Of a stretch of DNA of 64,000 bases, positions 1-8,206 are shown piece after piece. Both the position numbers and the translations under genes were made by a program. Origin of the DNA: Streptoverticillium olivoreticuli subsp. olivoreticuli (GTDB taxonomy: Bacteria > Actinomycetota > Actinomycetes > Streptomycetales > Streptomycetaceae); assembly GCF_003391135.1 (NCBI RefSeq), contig NZ_CP031455.1:1550001-1614000 (forward strand), in the 5' to 3' direction. The notes below the pieces were generated by a model, which saw only the letters and a list, made by a program, of their open reading frames with translations, was not told the DNA's origin and did no database searches. Positions within the stretch are counted from its first letter, which is position 1, and every line of letters begins with the position of its first letter.

Positions 1-1
1 C

Positions 2-829
2 CGTACCGAGGTGCCGGCCGCCTGGCAGTGGGTGCAGGACAAGACGGGTGAAGCCTGGCAGTGGTGCTCGGACAAGGTGAGCTCAGCCTGGCAGTGGATC
101 ACCAGCTCGACGTCCCAGGGCGCCCAGTGGGTGCAGGACAAGCTGTCCGCCGCCTGGTCCACGTGCAGAAACGTAACTGCAACGGTCTGGCAGGCCATTT
201 CCGACGCGGTATCCCGCGCGGTCGGCTGGGTGCGCGACCACTGCGCGAAACTCGGCGAGCTGCCGGGGAAGTTCAAGGACTGGTTCGGCCAGGCCAAGGA
301 CGGCGCGGTCTCCAAGCTCGGCGACCTGGTGAGCTGGTGCCGGGGCCTGAAGGACAAGGTCCTCGGGGCCATCGGCGATGCCGGCTCGTGGCTTGTCCAG
401 AAGGGCAAGGACGCGGTGAACGGCTTCATCAGCGGCCTGAAGTCCGTATCCGTCGGCGGCGTGATGTCGAGCATCAAGGACGCGGTGATGGGCTTCTCCA
501 TGCCGATGGCCGCCCCGGCGTCGAACGTCATGACGCTGGCCGCCACGCCGCAGTTGATGACCCTGGCGGCCGACTTCGGACCGTCGGCCGTGGCGTACAG
601 CGACCCGTTCGCCGACGCGCTCCAGCCGCTTCAGCAGGTCATGCGCCGAAGCGTGGTCGGCGAGTTCGGGAAGACGGCCGCGCGCAGTGCCGGCCAGGGC
701 CGCGAGACCCGCAAGGACGAGACGCGGGGGCAGCGGTGGAATCCGCCGATCACGGTCAACGCCAACACCAACGCGGACCCGCGCGAGATCGGCCGCGAGG
801 TCGCATGGCAGCTGCGGATTGGACGGTAA
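2..829 (+). CDS. Tail tape measure protein, C-terminal fragment
   Basis: The frame is open from the first bases of the window, so this is the last 275 or so residues of a longer protein. It begins with several degenerate repeats of about 14 residues built on AWQW/DK (tryptophan pairs followed by charged residues). Amphipathic helix and a Met/Ala-rich hydrophobic stretch follow, then a polar C-terminus. Trp-containing helical repeats at the end of a large protein just upstream of a Dit-like tail gene are typical of tape measure proteins, which set tail length and help DNA pass the envelope. Identification rests on composition and position, since the bulk of the gene is not visible. Confidence 0.75.
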   Translation, partial: RTEVPAAWQWVQDKTGEAWQWCSDKVSSAWQWITSSTSQGAQWVQDKLSAAWSTCRNVTATVWQAISDAVSRAVGWVRDHCAKLGELPGKFKDWFGQAKDGAVSKLGDLVSWCRGLKDKVLGAIGDAGSWLVQKGKDAVNGFISGLKSVSVGGVMSSIKDAVMGFSMPMAAPASNVMTLAATPQLMTLAADFGPSAVAYSDPFADALQPLQQVMRRSVVGEFGKTAARSAGQGRETRKDETRGQRWNPPITVNANTNADPREIGREVAWQLRIGR

Positions 830-832
830 GAG

Positions 833-1795
833 ATGAAGTCGGCGCGTATCCCGTTCGCGGGGGTGCCGTGGACGCTGGGCTACGGAGGCGTGCTCCTCGG
901 CGGAGACTCGCCCCTGTTGCCCGTCCGGGTAGACGGCCTGGCCGCCATGCCGGACATCAAGGCCCATGACCTCGAACTGGTCAACTATGACGGGCTGCTG
1001 CCCGGCCGCGACTACATGCGCGGCCGCGTCGTGAGCATCACGTTCCGGGTGATGGCCGACTCCTCCGAACACCTCGATCTGCTCATGGGCGAGGTGGCCG
1101 CGGCCTTCACACACTCCCGCAACGAGCGGCCCCTGGAGTTCGCGCTGCCGGGCGTCGCCCAGGGCGCGTGGGCCCGGGTGAACGGACGTGTCCGCAAGAG
1201 GGACAGCAGCATCGACGAGACGTACGGGCAGTTCCACCCGCTGGTGGACGTACAGCTCGACTGCGCCGAGCCATGGATCAGGGCTGTACACCCGATCCTC
1301 AAGCAGCTGGAAGCATCCACCGACTTTCAGCGCGGCGGCTTCCGGTTCCAGCGGCGGGGCGCCCTGCGCATGCCGCTGAACATCCCGCGTAACGGCGGGT
1401 GGGGGCCTCCCCGCAGGGCGATGCTCACCAACGGGTCGATGGATGACGCGGCCCTGTCGGCAGAGATCCGGGGCCCCATCGAAGGGCCCACGCTGGTCTG
1501 CCGTGAGAACGGCGCAGTGGTGGGCCGCATGGGCGTGCAGAAATGGCCGGACGGGACGCCGTTCCGGCTGACGGCCGGCGAGCGCCTGGTGGTCGAGGTC
1601 CCCGCGGTCGGCTCGCCGACACTCACCCACTACGCCGACGGCACCAGCACGGGTACGGCCGTCCCGCCGACGCACACGCAATGGGTGCGGGCCGAGGCGG
1701 GCCGGACGGTGGAGGTGTCCATCGAGCAGACCAAGACGAGTTACGACGGGGCCGCGAGCGGCCACGTCGAGTGGCAGCCCGGGAGGTTCGTGTGA
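833..1795 (+). CDS. Distal tail (Dit-like) / phage tail family protein
   Basis: This 320-residue protein starts at an ATG three bases after the tape measure stop. The first ~170 residues fit the siphovirus distal tail family: an N-terminal beta segment, then a stretch (GRDYMRGRVVSITFRV) resembling the conserved 'R.i.l.l.v' strand of Dit proteins, then a substrate-adaptor-like part. The C-terminal ~140 residues look like a beta-sandwich of carbohydrate-binding type. Dit forms the hexameric hub joining tail tube to tail tip. Position immediately after the tape measure gene supports the call. The stop overlaps the GTG of the next gene (GTGA), so translation is probably coupled. Confidence 0.75.
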   Translation: MKSARIPFAGVPWTLGYGGVLLGGDSPLLPVRVDGLAAMPDIKAHDLELVNYDGLLPGRDYMRGRVVSITFRVMADSSEHLDLLMGEVAAAFTHSRNERPLEFALPGVAQGAWARVNGRVRKRDSSIDETYGQFHPLVDVQLDCAEPWIRAVHPILKQLEASTDFQRGGFRFQRRGALRMPLNIPRNGGWGPPRRAMLTNGSMDDAALSAEIRGPIEGPTLVCRENGAVVGRMGVQKWPDGTPFRLTAGERLVVEVPAVGSPTLTHYADGTSTGTAVPPTHTQWVRAEAGRTVEVSIEQTKTSYDGAASGHVEWQPGRFV

Positions 1796-2871
1796 TCACC
1801 GTCGGATTCCAGGAAGAGGCCGACTACCCGGCGCACGTCTTCCGCCGCATGTTCGGCTCGATGCAGGACTTCGTGGCCGGCTTCGACAGCCGCGAGGCGT
1901 TCGAGCCGTCACTGTCCACCATGAACGGCCCCGGCTACATCGCCCTGGCCCCGGGACGGGCCTGGGCCAAGGACGGCGACGAAGCCGGCGGCGTCTACTG
2001 GATCGAGTCGGACACCGCCCTCCAAGTGCCCGTGCCCTCCTCGATCCGCGCCGGCTACATCGCCCTGTACGTCGAGGACATCACCCGGGGCGACCTGCGC
2101 AACGCCCTGGTCCCCCAGGTGCTCCCCGAGATCCCCGCACCGACCGCTGAGGGCGGACGGCGGCTGATCGTCGCGAGGTTCAGCCGCTACCCGGACGGCA
2201 CCATCGACCTGCCCCCGGACTACGACCAGCGGTTCGCCTACGGGTGGGGGCAGTACCTGATCACCCGCACGGGCCCGGCGCGCGGCGAGGACCCCTCGCC
2301 CGCTGAGCTGGCACGGTTCCGGCTCGGCACGCAGTACACGAACTACACGACCGGCAACCGGTTCGTCCGCACGGCCGAGGGCTGGCACCGCGACGGCAAC
2401 AAGTTCTACGCCCACGCGGTGGACCCCTCGAAGTTCGAGGGCCTGAACGGCGACCAGTGGATCAACACCGCGACCATGGGCCTGTTCAACAAGACCGGCG
2501 GCGACTGGTCGCTCCTCGGCAGCCTCAAGGGCGCCAAGGGCGACACCGGCACCGTCGCGGCCAACACCGGCGCGACGGTCGGCGGCGACCTGGTGGTGAA
2601 GCAGAACATCAGCGCCGAGCGGTTCAAGGTCACCGCGGCCGGTGTCGTCGGCATCGGGACGGCCACCTCCGCGCCCGGCAAACCGACCGAAGGCGCGGTC
2701 CTGTACTCGCTGGACGGCGCACTGTGGGTGGCGGAGTCCGGCACCGGCGGGAAGACGTTCAAGGTCGGCTCCAGCGACCTCATCCTTGCCGGCGAAGGCC
2801 CGCCCCCGGGCTTCACCGCCTCCCCGGCCGTAACCGCCGTCGAGCCCGCCGGCGGAGGTGGCGGTGGCTGA
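1792..2871 (+). CDS. Minor tail protein with short collagen-like segment
   Basis: The GTG at 1792 overlaps the upstream stop (GTGA), which fixes the start; the open frame extends further upstream but only over the Dit-like gene. The 359-residue product has a beta-rich N-terminal domain, a short KGAKGDTG collagen-like stretch near residues 240-250, and a C-terminal beta segment. It ends in a flexible Gly run that overlaps the next gene's start. Collagen-like and glycine-rich linkers are common in actinophage tail-tip and receptor-contact proteins. The specific role (baseplate adaptor or receptor binding) cannot be told from sequence. Confidence 0.65.
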   Translation: MITVGFQEEADYPAHVFRRMFGSMQDFVAGFDSREAFEPSLSTMNGPGYIALAPGRAWAKDGDEAGGVYWIESDTALQVPVPSSIRAGYIALYVEDITRGDLRNALVPQVLPEIPAPTAEGGRRLIVARFSRYPDGTIDLPPDYDQRFAYGWGQYLITRTGPARGEDPSPAELARFRLGTQYTNYTTGNRFVRTAEGWHRDGNKFYAHAVDPSKFEGLNGDQWINTATMGLFNKTGGDWSLLGSLKGAKGDTGTVAANTGATVGGDLVVKQNISAERFKVTAAGVVGIGTATSAPGKPTEGAVLYSLDGALWVAESGTGGKTFKVGSSDLILAGEGPPPGFTASPAVTAVEPAGGGGGG

Positions 2872-3436
2872 GCGGGTCACACCGGGCACCACGTACGTGG
2901 ACACCCGCACCGGAGCCCTCTACACCGCTCTGCAGAACGGTGGCTGGCAGGCCGCGGAACGCCGACCGGTCAGCGGAGCGGCCCGGATCGAGAACAACAA
3001 GTACACGTTCAGGATGCCGCCCACCGGCAACGCCTCCCCGGATGTAGAACTGGGCGCGCTCGTGATCCCGGCCGCACCCTACGAGCGGATCGTGTCGGTG
3101 GACGCCTCGATCGCGTGGCACTCCGCCGGGACGACCACCAGGGTCAACTCGACCACCACCACGATCACGCGGGACGTACGCCTCGCGGACGGCCGCACCC
3201 TGACGGGACGAGTCGGCGAGGCCACACGGGAACCGTGCTGGACGGACGGCGGAGGCGCGGACGTCTCGACCTACGACCGGCTACCGGCCGGAGCATCGGC
3301 GACCTACCGCCTGGTGGGCCACTGCAACGGCATCGAACCCCGGGCCACGGGGGTGTGCACGGTCAAGGCCGAGGACAGCGAACCGGGCACCTTCCTGCGG
3401 GCCACGGCCTACCCGGACCAAGGGAGCACGACATAG
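2864..3436 (+). CDS. Tail-tip paralog A, unknown function
   Basis: The product has 190 residues. The GTG at 2864 is chosen because GGAGG lies five bases upstream (2854-2858) and overlaps the end of the previous gene. The N-terminus TPGTTYVDTRTGALY is shared, with changes, by the next two genes, as is a C-terminal pattern of a Gly/Cys-containing turn followed by a 'PAG' strand and a final beta strand. The protein looks all-beta with no membrane segment. By position and repetition it is probably a tail-tip decoration or short fibre protein made in one polycistron with its two paralogs. Confidence 0.6.
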   Translation: MAERVTPGTTYVDTRTGALYTALQNGGWQAAERRPVSGAARIENNKYTFRMPPTGNASPDVELGALVIPAAPYERIVSVDASIAWHSAGTTTRVNSTTTTITRDVRLADGRTLTGRVGEATREPCWTDGGGADVSTYDRLPAGASATYRLVGHCNGIEPRATGVCTVKAEDSEPGTFLRATAYPDQGSTT

Positions 3437-3945
3437 CAACACCAGGAGCCCGGTACACCGACACACGCACCGGTGACCGGTACTGGGCCGACCGCTCCGG
3501 GACCTGGCGGCGCGCGGGGCGGGGCATGGGCTATGCCGAGGCATTCCCGCCCGCCACGACGCTGACCGGGGCGGATGAGGGCACATGGAAGCCTCTGGCC
3601 TCCCTGACCGTCGAGCCGGCCCTCTACGACCGCGTGGCGGTCATCAAGGCCATGGCGTGGGGGACGCTGGCCGGCGGAACACCGGAATCGGTGTCGCTGC
3701 GGGTGCGCGAGGGCGCGTCCAACGAGCTGGCCGTGATGTTCAGGGCCCCGGCCTGGGCGAACGGCTGCGGCACGGACACCGTCACCATGCACACCATCCC
3801 CGCCGGCCAGCGCGCCACGTACGCCATGGACGCGACGTTCCGCGCCGAGCAGGGACAGAACACCTCCGGCATGACATTCAAGATCAGCGCGAACCGGCCG
3901 CACGACAACTACCTCCGCGTGGCCCTGCACCCGAGAGGGGACTGA
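3433..3945 (+). CDS. Tail-tip paralog B, apparently starting at ATA
   Basis: Homology to the neighbours begins at ATPGARYTDTRTGDRYW. The codon in front is ATA at 3433, overlapping the upstream TAG (ATAG) with an AGGGAG Shine-Dalgarno about six bases before it. This is the geometry of the ATGA/GTGA overlaps elsewhere in the operon. No ATG, GTG, TTG or CTG lies in frame between the upstream stop and the conserved motif; the next ATG (about 3526) would delete the motif. The product from ATA would be 170 residues, beta-rich, with a GCGTD turn like paralog C. An alternative is a GTG farther upstream inside paralog A, which would create a long unlikely overlap. Function as for its paralogs. Confidence 0.55.
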   Translation: MATPGARYTDTRTGDRYWADRSGTWRRAGRGMGYAEAFPPATTLTGADEGTWKPLASLTVEPALYDRVAVIKAMAWGTLAGGTPESVSLRVREGASNELAVMFRAPAWANGCGTDTVTMHTIPAGQRATYAMDATFRAEQGQNTSGMTFKISANRPHDNYLRVALHPRGD

Positions 3946-4460
3946 TGGCGGCACCGGGAACCCTCTACCTGGACACCGCCAGCGGGGCGGAGTACGCGCG
4001 GACAGCCGCCGGGACCTGGGTACCGCTCGCCGGCCCGGGAGCGCAGTACCGCGAGGACTACGCGGCCCCGAACCTGGTGGTCACCGGGCATGTGCGCTGG
4101 GTCCTGTTCGGCGAGGTGCGCTTCGAGGCCAAGCCGTACCCGCGCCAGATCGAACTCACCTCCTCGTGGTGGGCCGACTTCCCCGACCAGGCCCCGGCCT
4201 CCGCCGACATCGAGATCCGCGTGAAGACCGGCGCAGCGGCGGAGACCAAGCTGGCCACCGTCTTCCGAGCCCCCGCCCGCCCGCTGCGCACGCCCAAGGG
4301 ATGCGGCGCGGACGTGGCGACGCAGGTCGAGGCCCCTGCCGGGGTGCCGGTCGTCGTCCAGTCCTTCGCCGCGCTGCACGCCGGCGACAAGACCAAGGCC
4401 ACCATCCGCACCACGCGACAGCTCACCTACCTCCACGCGGTGGCGTACCCCAAACGCTGA
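3945..4460 (+). CDS. Tail-tip paralog C, unknown function
   Basis: This 171-residue product starts at an ATG overlapping the previous stop (TGATG), with GAGAGGGG upstream. It repeats the N-terminal motif (APGTLYLDTASGAEY) and the FRAP...GCGAD...PAG pattern seen in paralog B, so the three genes arose by tandem duplication. No signal peptide or membrane segment is visible. It closes the first tail operon segment and is followed by a strong hairpin, which suggests reduced transcription of downstream minor tail genes. Tail-tip role is inferred from position only. Confidence 0.6.
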   Translation: MAAPGTLYLDTASGAEYARTAAGTWVPLAGPGAQYREDYAAPNLVVTGHVRWVLFGEVRFEAKPYPRQIELTSSWWADFPDQAPASADIEIRVKTGAAAETKLATVFRAPARPLRTPKGCGADVATQVEAPAGVPVVVQSFAALHAGDKTKATIRTTRQLTYLHAVAYPKR

Positions 4461-4476
4461 CACCCGCACGACACAC

Positions 4477-4517
4477 AAGGGCCGGTCCGGTGGTCCACGG
4501 CCACCGCGGCCGGCCTT
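4477..4517 (+). terminator. GC-rich hairpin after tail paralogs
   Basis: The two arms run from AAGGGCCGG at the left to CCGGCCTT at the right, with an imperfect stem of about 17 bp around a short loop. There is no long T run, as is usual for actinobacterial terminators. It lies in a 77-base gap between two tail genes. Confidence 0.5.
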
Positions 4518-4537
4518 CGGCATGAGAGGGGGCCGCG

Positions 4538-5749
4538 CTGGCGGTCACCGAATCGGGCTACGAGGCCCGGTTGTACGAATTCATACCCGACGGAGACCCC
4601 GGCCTTGACCAGACCCGGGGCACCGGCAGCACCGGGTGGCACCCCGACAGCTTCCGCCAACGGGGCTGGAAGGCCGCCTACCGGGCCTCGCCCCGGTTCG
4701 TCAGCGTCGGGTGGCGCAGGTCCGTGGACAAGCCTTCCGAGGCCAGCGTGACCATCCCGCTGGCCGCCCTCGATGACGCGGCGCTGCGGTACCCGGCCAT
4801 CCAGCCGTTCCGCACCGTGCTGGGCATCGTCCGCGACGGCGTCATGGTCTGGGGCGGCATCGTGTGGAACATGCGCGTGGACCTTCAGGAGCGGACGCTG
4901 GAGCTGGCCGGCCGCGACTTCCTGTCGTACTACGAGACCAACCACGCCTACGGCGGGTGGTCCACCGCACGCGGCGGCGACTTCCAGTCCGACATCCTCA
5001 AGCGCATGGCCCTGCGCGCCGAGTGGGGCATCCAGACCACCACCGCGGCCGTCACGGCCATGCCCCGCAAGCGGGAAATGTCGTTCCTGGAGAACGAGTT
5101 CAAGCCCTCCCTGGACGTCATGCAGGATCTCGCCGACAACATCGGCGGGTTCTTCTTCCGCAGCGAAGCATGGCGGAGCACGGACGGCACCGAGCTGCGC
5201 CACGGCATCCGCAACACCGCCGACCGCAAGCCGCGCCCGGCCGTCGACGCCAGCGGCAAGGAACTGCCCGCCCTCGTGGACGGGCAGACCTGCGAAATCC
5301 AAGAGCTGTTCCTCAACGGCGAGAACATCGCCACCACCGCGTACACCATCGGCGCGAGCGGCAGCGACAAGACCGCCGGCGTGTGGTCCAGGCGGGACAA
5401 CAAGGCGCTGCGCCGACAGTTCCCGCAGCGCGACGTGGTCAACACCATGGGATCGATCAAGCACCAGAGCACGCTCGACCTCCACGGGGACACCGCCTTG
5501 CGTTTCGGCGCGACCGGCATCGTCACACCCCGGGTGATCACCTACCCCGACACCTTCGACCCACGCGACTTCGAGCCGAACGCGGGCCAGAAGATCCGGC
5601 TCGTCTCCGGCAACGAGTTCATGCGCATCGACGGCTGGTACGTGATCACCGAGGCGCGGGTGGTGATCGACGCCGACGGCTCCGACCGGTGCGAGCTGTC
5701 CCTGGTACAAGAGGAGTTGTTTGATGAGACGGGCTTCCCTGGTCCGTGA
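4538..5749 (+). CDS. Minor tail protein
   Basis: A CTG at 4538 is preferred as start because GAGAGGGGG (4524-4532) sits at ideal spacing. A TTG at 4571 is the alternative but has no good ribosome-binding site. From CTG the protein has 403 residues. The region of roughly residues 40-130 (Val/Trp/Gly-rich strands ending GRDFLSYY) resembles the N-terminal hub domain of Tal/gp27-like minor tail proteins. The remainder is mixed alpha/beta with no lytic motif. It lies between two other tail genes. It is probably a baseplate hub or tail-tip component, though the exact subunit is not certain. Confidence 0.65.
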   Translation: MAVTESGYEARLYEFIPDGDPGLDQTRGTGSTGWHPDSFRQRGWKAAYRASPRFVSVGWRRSVDKPSEASVTIPLAALDDAALRYPAIQPFRTVLGIVRDGVMVWGGIVWNMRVDLQERTLELAGRDFLSYYETNHAYGGWSTARGGDFQSDILKRMALRAEWGIQTTTAAVTAMPRKREMSFLENEFKPSLDVMQDLADNIGGFFFRSEAWRSTDGTELRHGIRNTADRKPRPAVDASGKELPALVDGQTCEIQELFLNGENIATTAYTIGASGSDKTAGVWSRRDNKALRRQFPQRDVVNTMGSIKHQSTLDLHGDTALRFGATGIVTPRVITYPDTFDPRDFEPNAGQKIRLVSGNEFMRIDGWYVITEARVVIDADGSDRCELSLVQEELFDETGFPGP

Positions 5750-6308
5750 GCCCAACCTGGTGAACCAGCTCGCCGACCTCGAACGCCGCCTGCGCGACAT
5801 GGAACGCACCCCGCCACGCGGCGGGCGCACCGACCGCTTCCAGTCGGTTGCCGTCTACCCCGGCTCGGCACACCGCTTCCAGGGGCCCGGCTGGGTGGAC
5901 CTCGCCGAGGTACCGATCTCCGGCATGAACAAACCCGTCCTGCGCGTCGAGGCCCGCCTGTTCTCCGCCCGGGACTGGCAAGTCGAGCTGAAGACGAACA
6001 CCGGCAAGACCACCCACGACACGGGCGGATACCGGTGCGCCGTGGTCCGCCCCGACGACATGCGGTCCTACGACGTCCCCGGCCTGGGCGCGATCAAGTA
6101 CCGCACCCTGCGATGGTTCTGGCGCTGGCCCGGCCGCTCCGGCTGGTCCGAAGGCGACGGCGCGGACCGCCTCTTCCTGCGCGGCAACACCCCCGCCACC
6201 GACACCTCCAGCGCCTCCTTCTGGGTGCCGACCGTGACGGCCCTGGGCGAGGACGACCTGAGCGACGAGGAGCTGGCGCAGGTCGATAAGGCGCCGCAGT
6301 TCATATAG
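5724..6308 (+). CDS. Tail protein with N-terminal coiled coil, unknown
   Basis: The ATG at 5724 is placed seven bases after GAGGAG inside the end of the previous gene; a TTG one codon upstream is too close to it. The product has 194 residues. Residues about 8-28 (NQLADLERRLRDMER) form a short coiled coil, a common trimerisation element in fibres, followed by a beta-rich domain with several Trp residues. It is the last gene before the double terminator that separates the tail and lysis modules. A short tail-fibre role is inferred. Confidence 0.55.
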   Translation: MRRASLVREPNLVNQLADLERRLRDMERTPPRGGRTDRFQSVAVYPGSAHRFQGPGWVDLAEVPISGMNKPVLRVEARLFSARDWQVELKTNTGKTTHDTGGYRCAVVRPDDMRSYDVPGLGAIKYRTLRWFWRWPGRSGWSEGDGADRLFLRGNTPATDTSSASFWVPTVTALGEDDLSDEELAQVDKAPQFI

Positions 6309-6309
6309 C

Positions 6310-6364
6310 GCGGTGGATTCCACCGCTTGAAAGGCCCGTCCGGGCGTGACCTGGGCGGGCTTTT
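6310..6364 (+). terminator. Double hairpin between tail and lysis modules
   Basis: A perfect 7-bp stem (GCGGTGG/CCACCGC, 6310-6326) is followed by a second hairpin beginning AAAGGCCCG and ending GCGGGCTTTT, which has the T tract of an intrinsic terminator. Confidence 0.65.
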
Positions 6365-6390
6365 CGCATGCTCGAAAGGAGGAGCCCGAA

Positions 6391-7599
6391 CTGGGTTCCT
6401 GTAACGCCTTCCTCGCCGAGGCGCGGAAGTGGGCCGACCAGAAGTACAGGGAAGGCCGCAACAACGACACTGTTTTCGGCCGCTGGTACCCCATGAACTG
6501 GCAACCGTGGTGCGACATGTTCGTGTCGTACTGTGCCGAGGAGACCGGAAACGCGGCAGCGGTCGGCAAGTTCGCCTACTGCCCCTCGCACGTCGAGTTC
6601 TTCAAGAACCGGGGCCAGTGGTACGGGCCGCGGTCGGCGGTGAAGGCCGGCGACGTGGTGTTCTTCCACACCGGCGACGGCATCGCCTACCACGTCGGCA
6701 TCGTGCTGGCCGACGCCGAGCCGGGGGCCAGCGTACGGACGGTGGAGGGCAACACCTCCAGCGGCAACGCCGGTTCGCAGAACAACGGTGACGGCGTCTA
6801 CTACCGCACCCGTCCGCGGTCGATGATCCTCGGCTTCGGCCGCCCCGCCTTCACCAGCACCGCTGGCGGCACGACCGGCACCCCGTCCGGCGGGAGCCGC
6901 TGGACGGTGAAGCGCGGGCAGACCCTCGGCGCGATCGCTGCACTGTGCGGCACGACCGTTGCAGCGCTGCTTGCCCTCAACCCCGGCGTCAAGGACGCCG
7001 ACCAGATCAACGAGGGCCAGGAGCTGAACATCCCGGCCACCGCCAAGCCCACCCCCGGCGAAACCTCCAAGCCGACTGAGCCCGACAAAGCCAAGCCGGA
7101 CGCTGCCCGGGTGAGCATCGACGGCCAGGAGTACGGCCCCGGCGCGTACGGCCCGCACATCACCGCACTGGGCAAGGCCCTGGTGGACAAGGGGTTCGGC
7201 CGCCACTACAAGGAAGGGCCCGGCCCCCGCTGGAGCGAGGCGGACCGGCTGGCCTACGCCGAGTACCAGCGCTCCCTCGGCTACACCGGAACGGACGCCG
7301 ACGGCATCCCCGGCCCCGCCTCACTGCACAAGCTGCTGACCCCGGCCCCCGCGAAGCCCAAGCCCGCGCCCGTGAACCCGGCACCGGCCAAACCGGATCA
7401 GCCCCAGCCCGCCAAGCCGGCCACACCCCCGGAGAAGGACAGGCCCTCGCCGACCGACCCGATGGGCGAGGGCCTGTGGACGATGGAGAAGAACGCGGAC
7501 GGCTCCATCACCTTCCGCCCCGTCAGGCCCGCCTCGAAGAAGGAAGCCGCCCGCGCCGAGCTGGTGCGCGCCGTGCCCGAGGCGGTGACGGCGGCGTGA
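6391..7599 (+). CDS. Endolysin: CHAP amidase/endopeptidase, LysM, PG-binding
   Basis: A CTG at 6391, seven bases after AAAGGAGGA, is the best start and gives 402 residues; no ATG or GTG in frame has a comparable site. The N-terminal ~155 residues are a CHAP domain: catalytic Cys in QPWCDMFVSYC, His in AYHVGIV, and a downstream Asn in VEGN. A LysM motif (WTVKRGQTLGAIAALC...NEGQELNIP) follows at about 170-215. After a Pro/Lys linker comes a peptidoglycan-binding-like module (GPGAYGPHITALGKAL...GIPGPASLHKLL). The tail is Pro-rich and charged. The enzyme would cut peptidoglycan at the end of infection. There is no signal peptide, so export would depend on the holin genes just downstream. Confidence 0.9.
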   Translation: MGSCNAFLAEARKWADQKYREGRNNDTVFGRWYPMNWQPWCDMFVSYCAEETGNAAAVGKFAYCPSHVEFFKNRGQWYGPRSAVKAGDVVFFHTGDGIAYHVGIVLADAEPGASVRTVEGNTSSGNAGSQNNGDGVYYRTRPRSMILGFGRPAFTSTAGGTTGTPSGGSRWTVKRGQTLGAIAALCGTTVAALLALNPGVKDADQINEGQELNIPATAKPTPGETSKPTEPDKAKPDAARVSIDGQEYGPGAYGPHITALGKALVDKGFGRHYKEGPGPRWSEADRLAYAEYQRSLGYTGTDADGIPGPASLHKLLTPAPAKPKPAPVNPAPAKPDQPQPAKPATPPEKDRPSPTDPMGEGLWTMEKNADGSITFRPVRPASKKEAARAELVRAVPEAVTAA

Positions 7600-7838
7600 A
7601 CGAACGCGACTCCCTCGGCGTCAGCATCTCCGCACGCGAGATCTACGACCAGATCGTCGGCCTGCGCGACGACGTACGGGGCCTGACCCAGACACAGACC
7701 ACCACGGCCGCCGAGCTGGCCGACCATGAGACACGGCTACGGGCCATCGAACGATGGAAGTACGCGGCCCCGCTGGCGGGCGTCTCCGCCCTCGGCGCGG
7801 TCGTCGCCGAAGCCGTCCGCGTGACCGGAAGGGCATGA
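7596..7838 (+). CDS. Small membrane-associated lysis protein (XhlA-like)
   Basis: The 80-residue product starts at a GTG overlapping the endolysin stop (GTGA). About residues 10-52 form a charged, heptad-rich helix (QIVGLRDDVRGLTQTQT), followed by one C-terminal hydrophobic segment (YAAPLAGVSALGAVVAEAV). This coiled coil plus single-span layout matches XhlA-like accessory holins and other small lysis-cassette proteins. It is sandwiched between the endolysin and a two-span holin candidate. Likely a membrane anchor or holin partner; family membership is by topology, not by strong sequence identity. Confidence 0.6.
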   Translation: MNERDSLGVSISAREIYDQIVGLRDDVRGLTQTQTTTAAELADHETRLRAIERWKYAAPLAGVSALGAVVAEAVRVTGRA

Positions 7839-7840
7839 CC

Positions 7841-8155
7841 ATGAGAGACGACATCCGCGACAATCCCGTGATGGTCCGCGCCGCCGTCGTGGCGGCTCTC
7901 TCGCTCCTCGGAGCGTGGGTTCCCGCCCTCGCCGGCATCGAGCACACCGAACCCACGGTCGGGGCCCTCGTCGCCGGCGTGACCCTCCTCCTGGGCCGCG
8001 GCGCACGAGCCCGGGTCACCCCCAACCACCGTGCTGTGCTCCGCGAGGAAGCCGAGGCCATCCTGGGCGCCCAGGCGGCCCGCCCGGCCGAGGACCAGAC
8101 GGTGCTCCTGCCCGCCTTCTCGAAGAAGGACCAGGAACGGGGCCGGCTCGGCTGA
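7841..8155 (+). CDS. Putative holin
   Basis: The start ATG at 7841 lies seven bases after GGAAGGG; an in-frame ATG at 7835 overlaps the upstream stop but is too near the ribosome-binding site. The product has 104 residues. Two hydrophobic segments (about residues 14-32 and 40-55) are separated by a short turn, followed by a charged cytoplasmic tail. Size, two-span topology and position directly after the endolysin fit an actinophage holin, which would permeabilise the membrane and set lysis timing. Confidence 0.65.
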   Translation: MRDDIRDNPVMVRAAVVAALSLLGAWVPALAGIEHTEPTVGALVAGVTLLLGRGARARVTPNHRAVLREEAEAILGAQAARPAEDQTVLLPAFSKKDQERGRLG

Positions 8156-8158
8156 ACC

Positions 8159-8178
8159 TGTACCCCTCCCGAACTCAA
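8159..8178 (+). promoter_or_regulatory. Phage repeat element, copy 1
   Basis: First of four copies of TGTACCCNNCCCGAACTCAA, 28 bases before the dNMP kinase start and directly after the holin gene. See copies at 10528, 11471 and 18392. Probable phage promoter or operator. Confidence 0.55.
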
Positions 8179-8206
8179 CCCCTCTGCCAACGACGGAGGG
8201 TGAGGA

